A stretch of DNA of 61,655 bases from positions 1 to 61,655 of the forward strand of contig NZ_JABUAE010000028.1 in the NCBI RefSeq assembly GCF_013314535.1. The letters are read 5' to 3'. This document shows, piece after piece, positions 9,058 through 17,870 of this stretch. The position numbers and the translations under genes are program-made. The notes beneath the pieces were generated by a model. The model was not told where the DNA came from. It worked only from the letters and a program-made list of their open reading frames with translations, and searched no databases. This DNA comes from Bacillus sp. Xin1 (GTDB lineage: Bacteria; Bacillota; Bacilli; Bacillales; Bacillaceae_G). The first letter of the stretch is position 1. Each line of letters opens with the position of its first letter.

Positions 9058-9088
9058 GCTGTTAGGAATTTCCTAACAGCCGTTTTTG
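9058..9088. terminator. Terminator between convergent genes
   Basis: GGCTGTTAGGA and TCCTAACAGCC form an 11-bp stem with a 3-nt loop. A T-run follows on the plus strand. It separates the 3D protein gene from the convergent small gene. Confidence 0.9.
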
Positions 9089-9093
9089 TGATT

Positions 9094-9336
9094 TTAAAAT
9101 GGATATACAGTTCGTCCTGTAATAATCTTATAAGCACTACAGAATTGAGTTTGTGCATATTGTTTAGTTGATTCGTCTAAAGTTTGGTAATTTAATAATG
9201 TATGAAAGGAACGTAGTAAGCAGTTTAAAGCGAAATATAATTCTTCTTGTGAGCAGTTCTTTTCTTTTACTGCTGTTGCTAAAATGAGTTCTTCTGTTAA
9301 TGTTGAAAAATTAATAGCGGCTTGTCCGATTTTCAT
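9094..9336 (-). CDS. Small conserved-type protein of unknown function (80 aa)
   Basis: The 80-aa product starts MKIGQAAINFSTLTEELI. ATG at 9336 (minus strand) is chosen because GGAGAGG lies just upstream, rather than the longer frame to 9366. The protein looks all-helical and soluble, with two Cys (CSQEELYFALNCLL) and no recognised domain. It is convergent with the 3D-domain gene. Confidence 0.6.
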   Translation of the reverse strand: MKIGQAAINFSTLTEELILATAVKEKNCSQEELYFALNCLLRSFHTLLNYQTLDESTKQYAQTQFCSAYKIITGRTVYPF

Positions 9337-9517
9337 TATATCCTCTCCGATCTTATTTTTTATCATATATATGTCTCGTTGGACAAACTATGTCAATTTT
9401 ATTTTACTGTTTGTGGGTGGCAAGGAACGCACCTCAAGATTCAGAGAGAGGCGTGAAATATAAAACTCTATAAAATGTTGATTATAGTTAGGAATGATAA
9501 TCGGTGAGGGAAGGAAG

Positions 9518-9646
9518 ATGTTCCTATTGATTATGGGATTGTCGTTTTTATTTTTGAATTTCATTTACCGTATTGAAAGAACTTGCATTATGACTATCAA
9601 AATTGGTAAGATTGGATATAATGATCAGATGGATAAGATTACATAA
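9518..9646 (+). CDS. Short membrane ORF upstream of miaA (42 aa)
   Basis: ATG 9518 follows AGGGAAGGAAG. The 42-aa product begins MFLLIMGLSFLFLNF, one hydrophobic helix followed by a basic polar tail. Its TAA (9644-9646) lies inside the ribosome site of miaA, so it may act as a translational leader. It may not be a conserved gene; no family is recognised. Confidence 0.35.
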   Translation: MFLLIMGLSFLFLNFIYRIERTCIMTIKIGKIGYNDQMDKIT

Positions 9647-9661
9647 AGAGAGTTGAAGTAT

Positions 9662-10591
9662 ATGGGAGAACTGCAACGTGAAAAAGTTGCTGTCATCATC
9701 GGGCCGACTGCGGTAGGAAAGACGAAATTAAGCATTGATCTTGCGAAAGCTTTAAATGGTGAAATCATTAGCGGAGACTCGATGCAAATTTATCGTACGA
9801 TGGATATCGGGACAGCTAAGGTAACAAAAGAAGAAACGGAAGGGATTCCGCATTACATGATCGATATTAAAAATCCGGAAGATTCATTTTCTGTGGCGGA
9901 ATTTCAAGAGCTTGTTCGAGGACATATTCGAGAGATTACAGAACGTGGAAAATTACCGATTATTGTTGGGGGTACCGGCCTTTATATACAAGCAGTTTTA
10001 TATGACTATCAGTTTACAGATAAAGCTGGAGACTCTGTATATCGAGAGAAATTGGAAAAACTAGCGACAGAACATGGTGTAGAATGTGTACATAAGAAAC
10101 TGCAAGGGGTTGATCCAGAAAGTGCGAATCGAATACATGCAAATAATGTAAGACGTGTTATCCGTGCTTTGGAAATTTTTCATACGACAGGTCAGAAAAT
10201 GAGTGATCAACTTGAAGGACAGGAAAATGAGTTGCTATATGATGTTTCATTAATTGGCTTGACGATGGATCGTGAAATGTTATATGATCGCATCAACTTG
10301 CGTGTCGATCTTATGGTCGAACAAGGTTTGTTGCAAGAGGTAAAGGCCTTGTATGAAAGTGGTGTTCGGGACTGTCAATCGATCCAAGCAATTGGTTATA
10401 AAGAATTATATAGTTATTTTGAAGGTCGTGTTTCGCTGGAAGAAGCGATAGCTCAATTGAAAACAAATTCACGACGCTATGCAAAACGTCAATTAACATG
10501 GTTCCGTAATAAAATGGATGTCGCGTGGTTTGATGTGACCGAAGGTGAAAAAACAGCAGAAATTTTGCGGTACATAGAAGGAAAGCTATAA
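9662..10591 (+). CDS. miaA: tRNA dimethylallyltransferase
   Basis: This 309-aa enzyme transfers the dimethylallyl group to A37 of tRNAs reading UNN codons, the first step toward ms2i6A. The P-loop GPTAVGKT is at residues 14-21, followed by the DSMQIYR substrate loop (about 41-47). GGTGLYIQA (about 105) and the C-terminal RRYAKRQLTWFRN motif are typical. ATG 9662 has AGAGAG 9 nt upstream; TTG 9653 is in frame but too close to that site. hfq follows after 46 nt, the conserved Bacillus arrangement. Confidence 0.95.
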   Translation: MGELQREKVAVIIGPTAVGKTKLSIDLAKALNGEIISGDSMQIYRTMDIGTAKVTKEETEGIPHYMIDIKNPEDSFSVAEFQELVRGHIREITERGKLPIIVGGTGLYIQAVLYDYQFTDKAGDSVYREKLEKLATEHGVECVHKKLQGVDPESANRIHANNVRRVIRALEIFHTTGQKMSDQLEGQENELLYDVSLIGLTMDREMLYDRINLRVDLMVEQGLLQEVKALYESGVRDCQSIQAIGYKELYSYFEGRVSLEEAIAQLKTNSRRYAKRQLTWFRNKMDVAWFDVTEGEKTAEILRYIEGKL

Positions 10592-10637
10592 TTAAAGTCG
10601 AATAATAAGTAAGTAGAGAAAAAGAGGAGGATTCGAC

Positions 10638-10862
10638 ATGAAGCAATCAATCAATATTCAAGATCAGTTTTTAAATCAACTCCGTAAAGAAAATACGTTT
10701 GTGACGCTGTACTTATTAAATGGTTTCCAGCTTCGTGGATTGATTAAAGGTTTTGATAACTTTACAGTTTTATTGGAAACAGAAGGTAAGCAACAGCTTA
10801 TTTATAAACATGCTATTTCTACATTTGTTCCACAAAAAAATGTTTCAATTGAACTAGAGTAA
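10638..10862 (+). CDS. hfq: RNA-binding protein Hfq
   Basis: This 74-aa Sm-like protein forms hexamers that bind A- and U-rich RNA. Sm1 ([21 protein letters not shown]) and the Sm2 signature YKHAIST are both present, including the Q near the N terminus ([13 protein letters not shown]) used for proximal-face binding. The ribosome site is AAAGAGGAGG. It lies directly downstream of miaA and ends at a hairpin shared with the convergent collagen-like gene. Confidence 0.97.
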
Positions 10863-10880
10863 CAAGGAAATGTACACAAT

Positions 10881-10911
10881 AAAAAAGAGCGAGGGATTCG
10901 CTCTTTTTTAT
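10881..10911. terminator. Bidirectional terminator between hfq and the collagen-like gene
   Basis: AAAAAAGAGCGA and TTCGCTCTTTTTT form a stem with A- and T-tracts on both sides. It can serve both convergent genes. Confidence 0.85.
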
Positions 10912-10932
10912 TTATGTGCTTTTAAACATCCT

Positions 10933-13311
10933 CTAATGAATACGGAATATAGTGAGTCTAACAGTGGTATCACCTGTAGCGGGAATAGTGATTGTATTAG
11001 TAGTAGATTGAATAGCAATTGTAGTTCGTGCTTTTAAAGTTTCGATGCTTGAAAATGTAATTGAGCTCCCAATTGCGTTTGCTGAAAAGTTATCTGAAGG
11101 TATATTGCCATTAATGGAAATACCAAAGCCAAAGGGAGCTGATCCTGAAAATATTGTTGAAGCTGAAAAGTCAATGATATAAACACCATCTTCAAGGATT
11201 GTGATTGTATCTGTTGCATTGAAATGCATGTTATTTATGCTTGATGTAAGGTTAAACTGTATGTTTTGATTAGGTTCTATAACTTGTGGAAGTGTACTTT
11301 TTAGTACAGCTGTAGTTACCGGAAAGCTAAACCCCTGAAGTCCTCGCTCGCCTTGAGGTCCTCGCTCGCCCTGAGGTCCTTGTTCACCTTGAGGTCCTTG
11401 TTCGCCTTGAGGTCCTTGTTCGCCTTGAGGTCCTTGTTCGCCTTGAGGTCCACGTTCGCCTTGAGGTCCTCGCTCGCCCTGAGGTCCTTGTTCACCTTGA
11501 GGTCCTTGTTCGCCTTGAGGTCCTTGTTCGCCTTGAGGTCCTTGTTCACCTTGAAGCCCTTGTTCTCCCTGAGGTCCTTGTTCGCCTTGAGGTCCTTGTT
11601 CACCTTGAAGCCCTTGTTCTCCCTGAGGTCCACGTTCGCCTTGAGGTCCTTGTTCACCTTGAAGCCCTTGTTCTCCCTGAGGTCCACGTTCACCTTGAGG
11701 TCCTTGTTCACCTTGAAGCCCTTGTTCGCCTTGAAGCCCTTGCTCGCCTCGAGGTCCTTGTTCGCCTTGAGGTCCACGCTCGCCCTGAGGTCCTTGTTCG
11801 CCTTGAGGTCCACGCTCGCCCTGAGGTCCTTGTTCGCCTTGAGGTCCACGCTCGCCTTGAGGTCCTTGTTCGCCTTGAGGTCCACGTTCGCCTTGAAGCC
11901 CTTGTTCTCCCTGAGGTCCTTGCTCACCTTGAGGTCCTTGCTCACCTTGAGGTCCTTGTTCACCTTGAAGCCCTTGTTCTCCCTGAGGTCCTTGCTCACC
12001 TTGAGGTCCACGTTCACCTTGAAGCCCTTGTTCGCCTTGAAGCCCTTGCTCGCCTCGAGGTCCTTGTTCACCTTGAAGCCCTTGTTCTCCCTGAGGTCCT
12101 TGTTCGCCTTGAGGTCCTTGTTCGCCTTGAAGCCCTTGTTCGCCTTGAGGTCCTTGCTCCCCCTGAGGTCCTTGTTCGCCCTGAGGTCCACGTTTGCCTT
12201 GGGGTCCTTGCTCGCCTCGAGGTCCTTGTTCACCTTGAAGCCCTTGTTCGCCCTGAGGTCCTTGTTCGCCCTGAGGTCCACGTTCGCCTTGAGGTCCTTG
12301 TTCACCCTGGGGTCCTTGCTCCCCCTGAGAGCCACGTTCGCCTTGAGGTCCTTGTTCGCCTTGAGGTCCTTGTTCGCCTTGAGGTCCTTGTTCGCCTTGA
12401 GGTCCTTGTTCACCTTGAGGCCCTTGCCCACCCTGAGGTCCTTGTTCGCCTTGAGGTCCTTGTTCGCCTTGAGGTCCTTGCTCCCCCTGAGGTCCTTGTT
12501 CGCCTTGAGGTCCTTGCTCCCCCTGAGAGCCACGTTCGCCTTGGGGTCCTTGCTCCCCCTGAGGTCCAGTTTCGCCTTGAGGTCCTTGTTCGCCTTGAGG
12601 TCCTTGTTCGCCTTGAGGTCCTTGCTCCCCCTGAGGTCCAGTTTCGCCTTGAGGTCCTTGTTCGCCTTGAGGTCCTTGTTCGCCTTGAGGTCCTTGTTCG
12701 CCTTGAGGTCCTTGTTCGCCTTGGGGTCCTTGTTCGCCTTGAGGTCCTTGTTCGCCTTGAGGCCCTTGCTCCCCCTGAGAGCCACGTTCGCCTTGAGGTC
12801 CACGCTCTCCCAGAGGTCCACGCTCGCCTTGAGGCCCAATCATTCCAACTGGTGCAATTTGTAGTAAGGTAATTTGTAATTTCTTTATTTGTTCGATGAT
12901 TTTTTGGGACACCTGATGATTAAGTCTAAATAACTTAGTGATGTACAGTGAAAAGTTGAGTAAGTTTTGTAATTCAATATAAGTTGCATTTGCTACAAAA
13001 GGTTCATTATCTAAAATCGTAATTGAATTTTCGACAATTGCAATGCCAGTTTCTCGTTGTGTAAGTGATAAGTTTAAACGTTCCAGTAATCCTTTTATTA
13101 TTTCTAATAGGTTAGTGAGTTCTTTTTTATTAGAATGTGTTGGATTAGAAAATACAGTCGGAATAATATCGGTTAGATCGCTTAAGGTATCAGAAAAAAG
13201 ATTCACGTATAATTCAGGGATAGGGGTATAATGAACAGCTGGAATACGGCGAGGTTGTGTTGGGAAATAAGGTTTTGAAGTCTTTTTCGAATTATCGTTA
13301 GAGTGAGACAT
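10933..13311 (-). CDS. Collagen-like spore-surface protein (Bcl family) with C-terminal jelly-roll domain
   Basis: The 792-aa product has three parts. Residues 1-155 form a helical N-terminal region. Residues 156-659 are about 168 uninterrupted Gly-X-Y triplets, mostly GPQ-GEQ and GPQ-GER. Residues 660-792 form a beta-rich domain resembling the trimerising BclA/TNF-like C-terminal domain ([20 protein letters not shown]). Cereus-group proteins of this layout trimerise into exosporium filaments. The short BclA exosporium-targeting motif is not evident, so placement is inferred. ATG 13311 follows AGAAAGGAG. It lies downstream of the recombinase-like gene on the same strand. The repeat is rich in Glu, Gln and Arg rather than the Thr-rich triplets of BclA. 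Confidence 0.85.
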   Translation of the reverse strand: MSHSNDNSKKTSKPYFPTQPRRIPAVHYTPIPELYVNLFSDTLSDLTDIIPTVFSNPTHSNKKELTNLLEIIKGLLERLNLSLTQRETGIAIVENSITILDNEPFVANATYIELQNLLNFSLYITKLFRLNHQVSQKIIEQIKKLQITLLQIAPVGMIGPQGERGPLGERGPQGERGSQGEQGPQGEQGPQGEQGPQGEQGPQGEQGPQGEQGPQGEQGPQGETGPQGEQGPQGEQGPQGEQGPQGETGPQGEQGPQGERGSQGEQGPQGEQGPQGEQGPQGEQGPQGEQGPQGGQGPQGEQGPQGEQGPQGEQGPQGEQGPQGERGSQGEQGPQGEQGPQGERGPQGEQGPQGEQGLQGEQGPRGEQGPQGKRGPQGEQGPQGEQGPQGEQGLQGEQGPQGEQGPQGEQGLQGEQGPRGEQGLQGEQGLQGERGPQGEQGPQGEQGLQGEQGPQGEQGPQGEQGPQGEQGLQGERGPQGEQGPQGERGPQGEQGPQGERGPQGEQGPQGERGPQGEQGPRGEQGLQGEQGLQGEQGPQGERGPQGEQGLQGEQGPQGERGPQGEQGLQGEQGPQGEQGPQGEQGLQGEQGPQGEQGPQGEQGPQGEQGPQGERGPQGERGPQGEQGPQGEQGPQGEQGPQGEQGPQGERGPQGERGLQGFSFPVTTAVLKSTLPQVIEPNQNIQFNLTSSINNMHFNATDTITILEDGVYIIDFSASTIFSGSAPFGFGISINGNIPSDNFSANAIGSSITFSSIETLKARTTIAIQSTTNTITIPATGDTTVRLTIFRIH
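11335..12846 (-). repeat. Collagen-coding tandem repeat (9/18-bp units)
   Basis: About 1.5 kb of 9-bp units, mostly organised as 18-bp pairs coding GPQGEQ, with blocks of higher order. It is the source of long overlapping open frames on both strands and will vary in length by recombination or slippage. Confidence 0.97.
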
Positions 13312-13413
13312 TAAAATGCTCCTTTCTAATGGAGATAGTTAAAAACCTACCATAGTAGATGCAAGTTAAATGTAAAAAGGAATAGGGAAACGGGCTGTTT
13401 ATATAAAAATAGT

Positions 13414-13442
13414 AAAAACGCCTATTTAGGAGGCGTTTTCTT
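13414..13442 (-). terminator. Terminator of the recombinase-like gene
   Basis: On the minus strand, AAAACGCCT pairs with AGGCGTTTT and a T-rich tail follows. The stop codon lies within the hairpin. Confidence 0.75.
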
Positions 13443-14388
13443 TTTGTTTTGCATATTGATAATACCTTTTCAAGGAAATTTTTGATTTAAAACCAACACG
13501 TTTTATAATTTCTTGTTCTGGGATGTGTTGTTCAATTAATCGTAAAATAAAGGTATTTCGAAAATGTTGACTGGAAATTCCTTTTCGTAAATTTGCTCTA
13601 GCTACCTCAAGGCGAATCATTTTTTGGACTGCTATTTCTGTTAGTGCTTTTGGAGCATCATTTTCGTACACCCACCGATATGTATTACGATTGAAATCGA
13701 ATGCTACAAACAATGGGTCATCACTATGGTATTTGGGGCGAACTGGCTCAGGAATTGTTTTATAATAATTATATAGTTGTTTTTTGTCTTCGTCAGTTAA
13801 TTGAATGGTTCTTTCAACCCCTGCTACTGCTGGAATGGAAATTGTATTCGTTTCAAAATGAACGTGATGCATATTTAATGATACAAGTTCTTGTAGGGAT
13901 AAGCCGTAATCGATGAGTAAATTAACAATAGAGATATTACGATCCATTAGTAATGGACGGACAGGGCGTTGTTTCTCTGATAATCCCTCTAATGAGGTTA
14001 GAGTATGTTTTAAGCGTTTTTCATCATCTTTTGAAATGAAGTCCTCATCACGTAACGCACGATTAGGCTGGATGATGAGTTCCATGTCTTTTAATGGGTT
14101 TGGGAGATTTAAAAACTGGTATAGTCTATTTAAGACAATAAATACACGGTGCATTGTTTTTTCAGAGTAATGTCGTTTCTTTTTTAAGTCGGAAAAATAA
14201 TCTTCGTAGTCTTTTGTACAAAGTGTATCCCATATATTACTAGAGGAAAGTTTTTTGTTTTTTTCTAACCAATGCCCGAAATCTTCAATGTCATAGACAT
14301 AACGTTTGATTGTTGAAGGTTTTCGGCCTTGATTTAATAAAAAAGAAGAAAAAGCTTGTATTGTATCATGAAGTTCCCGTGTTTCCAT
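13426..14388 (-). CDS. Tyrosine-recombinase-like protein, catalytically degenerate
   Basis: This 320-aa protein has the lambda-integrase layout: an N-terminal SAM-like core-binding domain (about 5-95, RKPSTIKRYVYDI) and a C-terminal catalytic fold (about 115-315). Key residues differ. The box I Arg position reads G162-L163-S164 instead of GLR. The HxxR box reads Q274-H275-F276-R277-N278, losing the first His. The His/Trp of box III is F300. R277 and the nucleophile-position Y310 remain. Strand-exchange activity is therefore doubtful, and it may be a domesticated DNA-binding relative of XerC/D. No attachment sites or phage genes are nearby. The neighbours are core genes. Confidence 0.8.
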   Translation of the reverse strand: METRELHDTIQAFSSFLLNQGRKPSTIKRYVYDIEDFGHWLEKNKKLSSSNIWDTLCTKDYEDYFSDLKKKRHYSEKTMHRVFIVLNRLYQFLNLPNPLKDMELIIQPNRALRDEDFISKDDEKRLKHTLTSLEGLSEKQRPVRPLLMDRNISIVNLLIDYGLSLQELVSLNMHHVHFETNTISIPAVAGVERTIQLTDEDKKQLYNYYKTIPEPVRPKYHSDDPLFVAFDFNRNTYRWVYENDAPKALTEIAVQKMIRLEVARANLRKGISSQHFRNTFILRLIEQHIPEQEIIKRVGFKSKISLKRYYQYAKQKENAS

Positions 14389-14506
14389 ATTCCCACCACC
14401 CTGTTTTTTCTTATATTATAGCAAATTTTTCTGAAAATAGTTATTTGTAGGGGAAGTGGAAATATTAATAATATTATTTGGTTAGTTGATAAAAAGAGGT
14501 GATTGG

Positions 14507-15463
14507 ATGGAACAATCGATGCGAAAGAAAAATAATAATCAAATTAATATCGTGTTAAATCACCGAAAAAAAGTTTCAGTACCTGCTTCAGAAAACAAAT
14601 CCGTAATTTCACAGGAAACGTCTACGAAGCATGAGATGCTACAGCGAATCGAAGAGGAAATGGGTAAACTTGTTGGAATGGAAGATATAAAAAAAATAAT
14701 AAAAGAAATTTATGCATGGATTTATGTGAATAAGAAAAGACAAGAAATTGGTTTGAAATCAGAAAAGCAAGTGCTTCATATGTTATTTAAGGGAAATCCG
14801 GGAACAGGAAAAACAACTGTTGCAAGAATGATCGGGAAATTATTATTTGAAATGAACATTTTATCAAAAGGGCATTTGGTCGAGGCGGAACGCGCGGATC
14901 TCGTGGGAGAATATATTGGGCATACAGCACAAAAAACAAGAGATTTAATAAAAAAAGCTATGGGTGGAATATTGTTTATTGATGAGGCATATTCCCTAGC
15001 GCGTGGTGGAGAGAAAGACTTTGGAAAAGAAGCGATTGATACGCTTGTCAAACATATGGAAGATAAGCAACATGGGTTTGTTTTGATTTTAGCTGGATAT
15101 TCAAGAGAGATGAATCATTTCCTTTCTTTAAATCCAGGTTTACAATCGCGCTTCCCGTTTATTATTGAGTTTGCGGATTATACAGTGAATCAGTTGCTCG
15201 AAATTGGAAAGAGAATGTATGACGAGCGAGAATATCAGTTATCAAAAGAGGCGGAGTGGAAATTCCGGGATCATTTACATGCGGTGAAGTATTCGTCACA
15301 AATTGCATCGTTTAGTAATGGGCGTTATGTCCGGAATATTGTTGAGAAATCCATTCGAACACAAGCGATGCGCTTATTGCAAGAGGATGCATACGATAAG
15401 TATGATTTAATTGGGATATCAAGTGGTGATTTAACGCTAGAAGAAGAGACGCACAGTTCATAA
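14507..15463 (+). CDS. spoVK: Stage V sporulation protein K, AAA+ ATPase
   Basis: This 318-aa CbxX/CfqX-type AAA+ ATPase is made in the mother cell during sporulation and is needed for spore maturation. Walker A GNPGTGKT is at residues 96-103, Walker B ILFIDE at 155-160, and the arginine-finger segment NPGLQSRF around R215. ATG 14507 with AGAGGTGAT upstream is preferred over TTG 14486. Position upstream of hflX matches B. subtilis (spoVK-ynbA). Confidence 0.92.
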   Translation: MEQSMRKKNNNQINIVLNHRKKVSVPASENKSVISQETSTKHEMLQRIEEEMGKLVGMEDIKKIIKEIYAWIYVNKKRQEIGLKSEKQVLHMLFKGNPGTGKTTVARMIGKLLFEMNILSKGHLVEAERADLVGEYIGHTAQKTRDLIKKAMGGILFIDEAYSLARGGEKDFGKEAIDTLVKHMEDKQHGFVLILAGYSREMNHFLSLNPGLQSRFPFIIEFADYTVNQLLEIGKRMYDEREYQLSKEAEWKFRDHLHAVKYSSQIASFSNGRYVRNIVEKSIRTQAMRLLQEDAYDKYDLIGISSGDLTLEEETHSS

Positions 15464-15472
15464 ACTGTGCGT
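15449..15472. terminator. Hairpin terminator at the end of spoVK
   Basis: ACGCACAGTT pairs with AACTGTGCGT and a T-run follows. The stem includes the last codons of spoVK and faces the convergent sspL gene. Confidence 0.7.
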
Positions 15473-15501
15473 TTAATTTGTGTGGAAAAATGCATCATGC
15501 T

Positions 15502-15636
15502 TTATTTTGTATTTTTTGTTTTTGCTCGTTGCTCTAATTTGCTTTTTGGACTTGTATCAGCTACATCTGATGCAAGTCCTTGTGGATTAACGCTACTACT
15601 TTGTCCGCGATTGCGGTTATTATTTCCTTTTGCCAT
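15502..15636 (-). CDS. sspL: Small acid-soluble spore protein L-like (44 aa)
   Basis: ATG 15636 (minus) has AGAGGTGAT upstream. The 44-aa hydrophilic product starts MAKGNNNRNRG and contains VNPQG, then SPKSKLEQRAKTKNTK. This matches my recollection of B. subtilis SspL, a minor forespore-made spore protein (VTPQG ... DPKTELEERAKKSNTK). It lies 12 nt downstream of another tiny gene on the same strand. Confidence 0.65.
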   Translation of the reverse strand: MAKGNNNRNRGQSSSVNPQGLASDVADTSPKSKLEQRAKTKNTK

Positions 15637-15648
15637 TTCTTATCACCT

Positions 15649-15786
15649 CTATTCTTCTTTAGCTTTTTGTTGATATGCCCTATGATATCGCTCCATCTTT
15701 TTACTTTTTTCATGGGCAGATTTTGGGTCGAAATGAATTTGATTGACTGAGCTTTTTTGAGCTCCTTTGTTTACGTGGTTGGTCAT
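15649..15786 (-). CDS. Tiny hydrophilic, probably spore-associated protein (45 aa)
   Basis: ATG 15786 (minus) follows GAGAGGTGA. The 45-aa product MTNHVNKGAQKSS... ends in a Lys/Glu-rich helix (MERYHRAYQQKAKEE). There is no Cys or membrane segment, which is compatible with a minor spore protein. The gene is immediately upstream of the sspL-like gene and likely shares its transcript. Confidence 0.6.
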   Translation of the reverse strand: MTNHVNKGAQKSSVNQIHFDPKSAHEKSKKMERYHRAYQQKAKEE

Positions 15787-15853
15787 TATGTTCACCTCTC
15801 TTTAAAATTTAGTATGGACACTATGGGCGGAAAAACACGTTAGAAAAGAAAAA

Positions 15854-15876
15854 ACCCTTTACGATCTGTAAAGGGA
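15854..15876 (-). terminator. Terminator of the TRIC-family gene
   Basis: CCCTTTAC and GTAAAGGG form an 8-bp stem. On the minus strand the following sequence is a T-run. Confidence 0.75.
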
Positions 15877-15884
15877 TGAAGTTA

Positions 15885-16508
15885 CTATTTATGAATGGAA
15901 CGCTCTTTACTATCTAAGCGTCTGTGTGGCAAATGCCATCTGTAATGAATAGAAATCATACGGAAGCAAACAATCAAAATGAATAAAGTATATAAAGCCC
16001 AATCGCTAACAACGATTTTGGCACCGATTAAAAATCCTGCTAAAATCGTCCAAAATGCATATACTTCTGCACGAAGGACGAGAGGTTTTCGACGTGCTAA
16101 TAAATCGCGAATGATACCGCCGCCAATCCCTGTTAAAACGGATGCGACAATTGTAGCGCTAATAGGTAAATTGAGTTTTTGTGCGTAAAGAGCTCCTTGT
16201 ATCGCGAATGCTGATAAGCCGATAGCATCCGTGATGTTTTCCCACCGTTTCCAATGTGTAATGAGTTTATTTGGAAATAGAAAGATAATCGTCATTGATA
16301 AGAGTGCGATTTGAAATAACATGTCCTGTTGCCAAAACGCGACGATTGGATAACCGATTAATAAGTTACGAAGGGCACCTCCCCCAAATGCAGTTGCCAT
16401 TCCTAAAATATATACCCCGAAAATATCGTAATCTTCTTCCATTGCGACAATAGCTCCGCTGAGTGCGAAGGCAATTGTACCAATGATGCTAAAAATCTCC
16501 CATGCCAT
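15885..16508 (-). CDS. TRIC/UPF0126-family membrane cation channel protein (YvgT/YadS-like)
   Basis: The 207-aa membrane protein has seven predicted helices built from two homologous halves. Each half carries the signature glycine motif followed by an Arg: FGGGALRNLL (about 42) and GIGGGIIRDLL (about 126). Prokaryotic TRIC proteins of this family are trimeric monovalent cation channels. The cargo here is not known. ATG 16508 has GGGGGAG upstream. It is divergent from hflX. Confidence 0.85.
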   Translation of the reverse strand: MAWEIFSIIGTIAFALSGAIVAMEEDYDIFGVYILGMATAFGGGALRNLLIGYPIVAFWQQDMLFQIALLSMTIIFLFPNKLITHWKRWENITDAIGLSAFAIQGALYAQKLNLPISATIVASVLTGIGGGIIRDLLARRKPLVLRAEVYAFWTILAGFLIGAKIVVSDWALYTLFILIVCFRMISIHYRWHLPHRRLDSKERSIHK

Positions 16509-16600
16509 GAATTTTCTCCCCCGCTAACTAGATGAAATATGCTTCCTCTGTTATTATATTAGAAGGTTTAAATTTCGAAAAGGATGAGTGAACATATTTG

Positions 16601-17851
16601 ATGGAAGAAAAAGAAAAAGTCATATTAGTTGGCTGTCAATTGCCGCAAGATGATGATGAACGGTTTATGCATTCCATGAAAGAGCTTGCGTCGCTTGCGA
16701 AGACAGCTCGTGCGGAAGTTTTGGTATCTACAACGCAAAAACGACCGAAATTTCATCCTGCTACATACATAGGTAAGGGGAAATTAGAAGAACTTGCAGC
16801 GCTGACGGAAGAACTAGAACCGGCCGTTATTATATTTAATAATGAGTTAACGCCTAGTCAAATTCGTAATTTATCTTCTGTATTAGATGCAAGGGTGATT
16901 GATCGAACACAACTGATATTGGATATTTTTGCTCAGCGTGCAAAATCAAGAGAAGGTAAGCTTCAGGTGGAATTAGCTCAACTGCAATACACAATGCCGC
17001 GTCTTATGGGACAGGGACTAGCGCTATCACGTCTTGGAGGTGGGATTGGTACGAGAGGTCCTGGTGAAACAAAGTTAGAAACGGATCGTCGTCATATTCG
17101 TTCTCGTATTGATGAAATTAAGAAACAGCTAGCGGGTGTTGTGGAGCACCGGAAAAGGTATCGTCAGCGCCGTAAGGGTAATCAAGTATTTCAAGTTGCA
17201 TTAATTGGTTATACAAATGCTGGGAAATCGACGTTGTTTAACAGACTAACAGAAGCGGATACGTTTGAAGAAAATTTACTGTTTGCAACGTTAGACCCAA
17301 CGACAAGAAAGATGCAATTGCCATGCGGATATACTGTATTGCTAACTGATACGGTAGGGTTTATTCAAGATTTGCCAACATCATTGGTTGCAGCGTTTCG
17401 TTCTACGCTAGAAGAAGCGGGGGAAGCGGATGTGATTTTGCACGTCGTTGATTCTGCAGATCCGAATTATGTAGGGCATGAACAGACTGTGAAACAATTA
17501 CTACAAGACCTTAAAATCGATCATATTCCAATTATTACGGTTTACAATAAAAAAGATCAATTACATCAGAATTTTATTCCGTTTCCAAATAGTGATTTTC
17601 TTATGACAAGTGCTTTTGAGGAAGTAGATTTATTACACTTGAAAGAATCAGTAGAAATGAAGATGATGGAAGAGATGGAATCGTATAGGGTTATGATTCC
17701 TCCAAACGAAGGTAGATTACTAACGCTTTTAAAAACAGAAACGGTGTTAACCGGGATGGAATTCAAAGAAAATGAGTTTTTGTATGAATGTACAGGTTAT
17801 ATATTTGCTCACTCACCATTAAATGGACAATTAAAGAGATTTTTAGTGTAA
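16601..17851 (+). CDS. hflX: Ribosome-associated GTPase HflX
   Basis: This protein of about 416 aa (YnbA) splits or rescues stalled ribosomes under stress. The N-terminal HflX domain (to about 190) has the [13 protein letters not shown] motif near 145-158. The GTPase motifs are G1 GYTNAGKST (203-211), DTVGF (G3) and NKKD (G4). TTG 16598 directly precedes ATG 16601. The nearest ribosome site GGATG is rather far, so translation may be modest. It is followed closely by ynbB. Confidence 0.93.
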   Translation: MEEKEKVILVGCQLPQDDDERFMHSMKELASLAKTARAEVLVSTTQKRPKFHPATYIGKGKLEELAALTEELEPAVIIFNNELTPSQIRNLSSVLDARVIDRTQLILDIFAQRAKSREGKLQVELAQLQYTMPRLMGQGLALSRLGGGIGTRGPGETKLETDRRHIRSRIDEIKKQLAGVVEHRKRYRQRRKGNQVFQVALIGYTNAGKSTLFNRLTEADTFEENLLFATLDPTTRKMQLPCGYTVLLTDTVGFIQDLPTSLVAAFRSTLEEAGEADVILHVVDSADPNYVGHEQTVKQLLQDLKIDHIPIITVYNKKDQLHQNFIPFPNSDFLMTSAFEEVDLLHLKESVEMKMMEEMESYRVMIPPNEGRLLTLLKTETVLTGMEFKENEFLYECTGYIFAHSPLNGQLKRFLV

Positions 17852-17870
17852 AAAGGAGAAGAGAATAAAA

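Noticed and set aside
11335-12846. CRISPR-like regular repetition
   Set aside because: Units are contiguous 9/18-bp coding repeats with no unique spacers.
11316-12864. Two other 500-codon open frames (plus and minus) across the collagen repeat
   Set aside because: They are shadows of the 9-bp periodic DNA: low-complexity LRSLFA/NKDLKA repeats, no ribosome sites, no defined ends. The Gly-X-Y frame has proper N- and C-terminal domains.
13426-14388. Integrase as evidence of a prophage or integrative element
   Set aside because: No att repeats, tRNA gene or phage genes nearby; neighbours keep B. subtilis order; catalytic residues are missing.
15467-15673. Plus-strand frame over the sspL-like genes
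   Set aside because: Antisense to two small genes with good ribosome sites; no start signal of its own.
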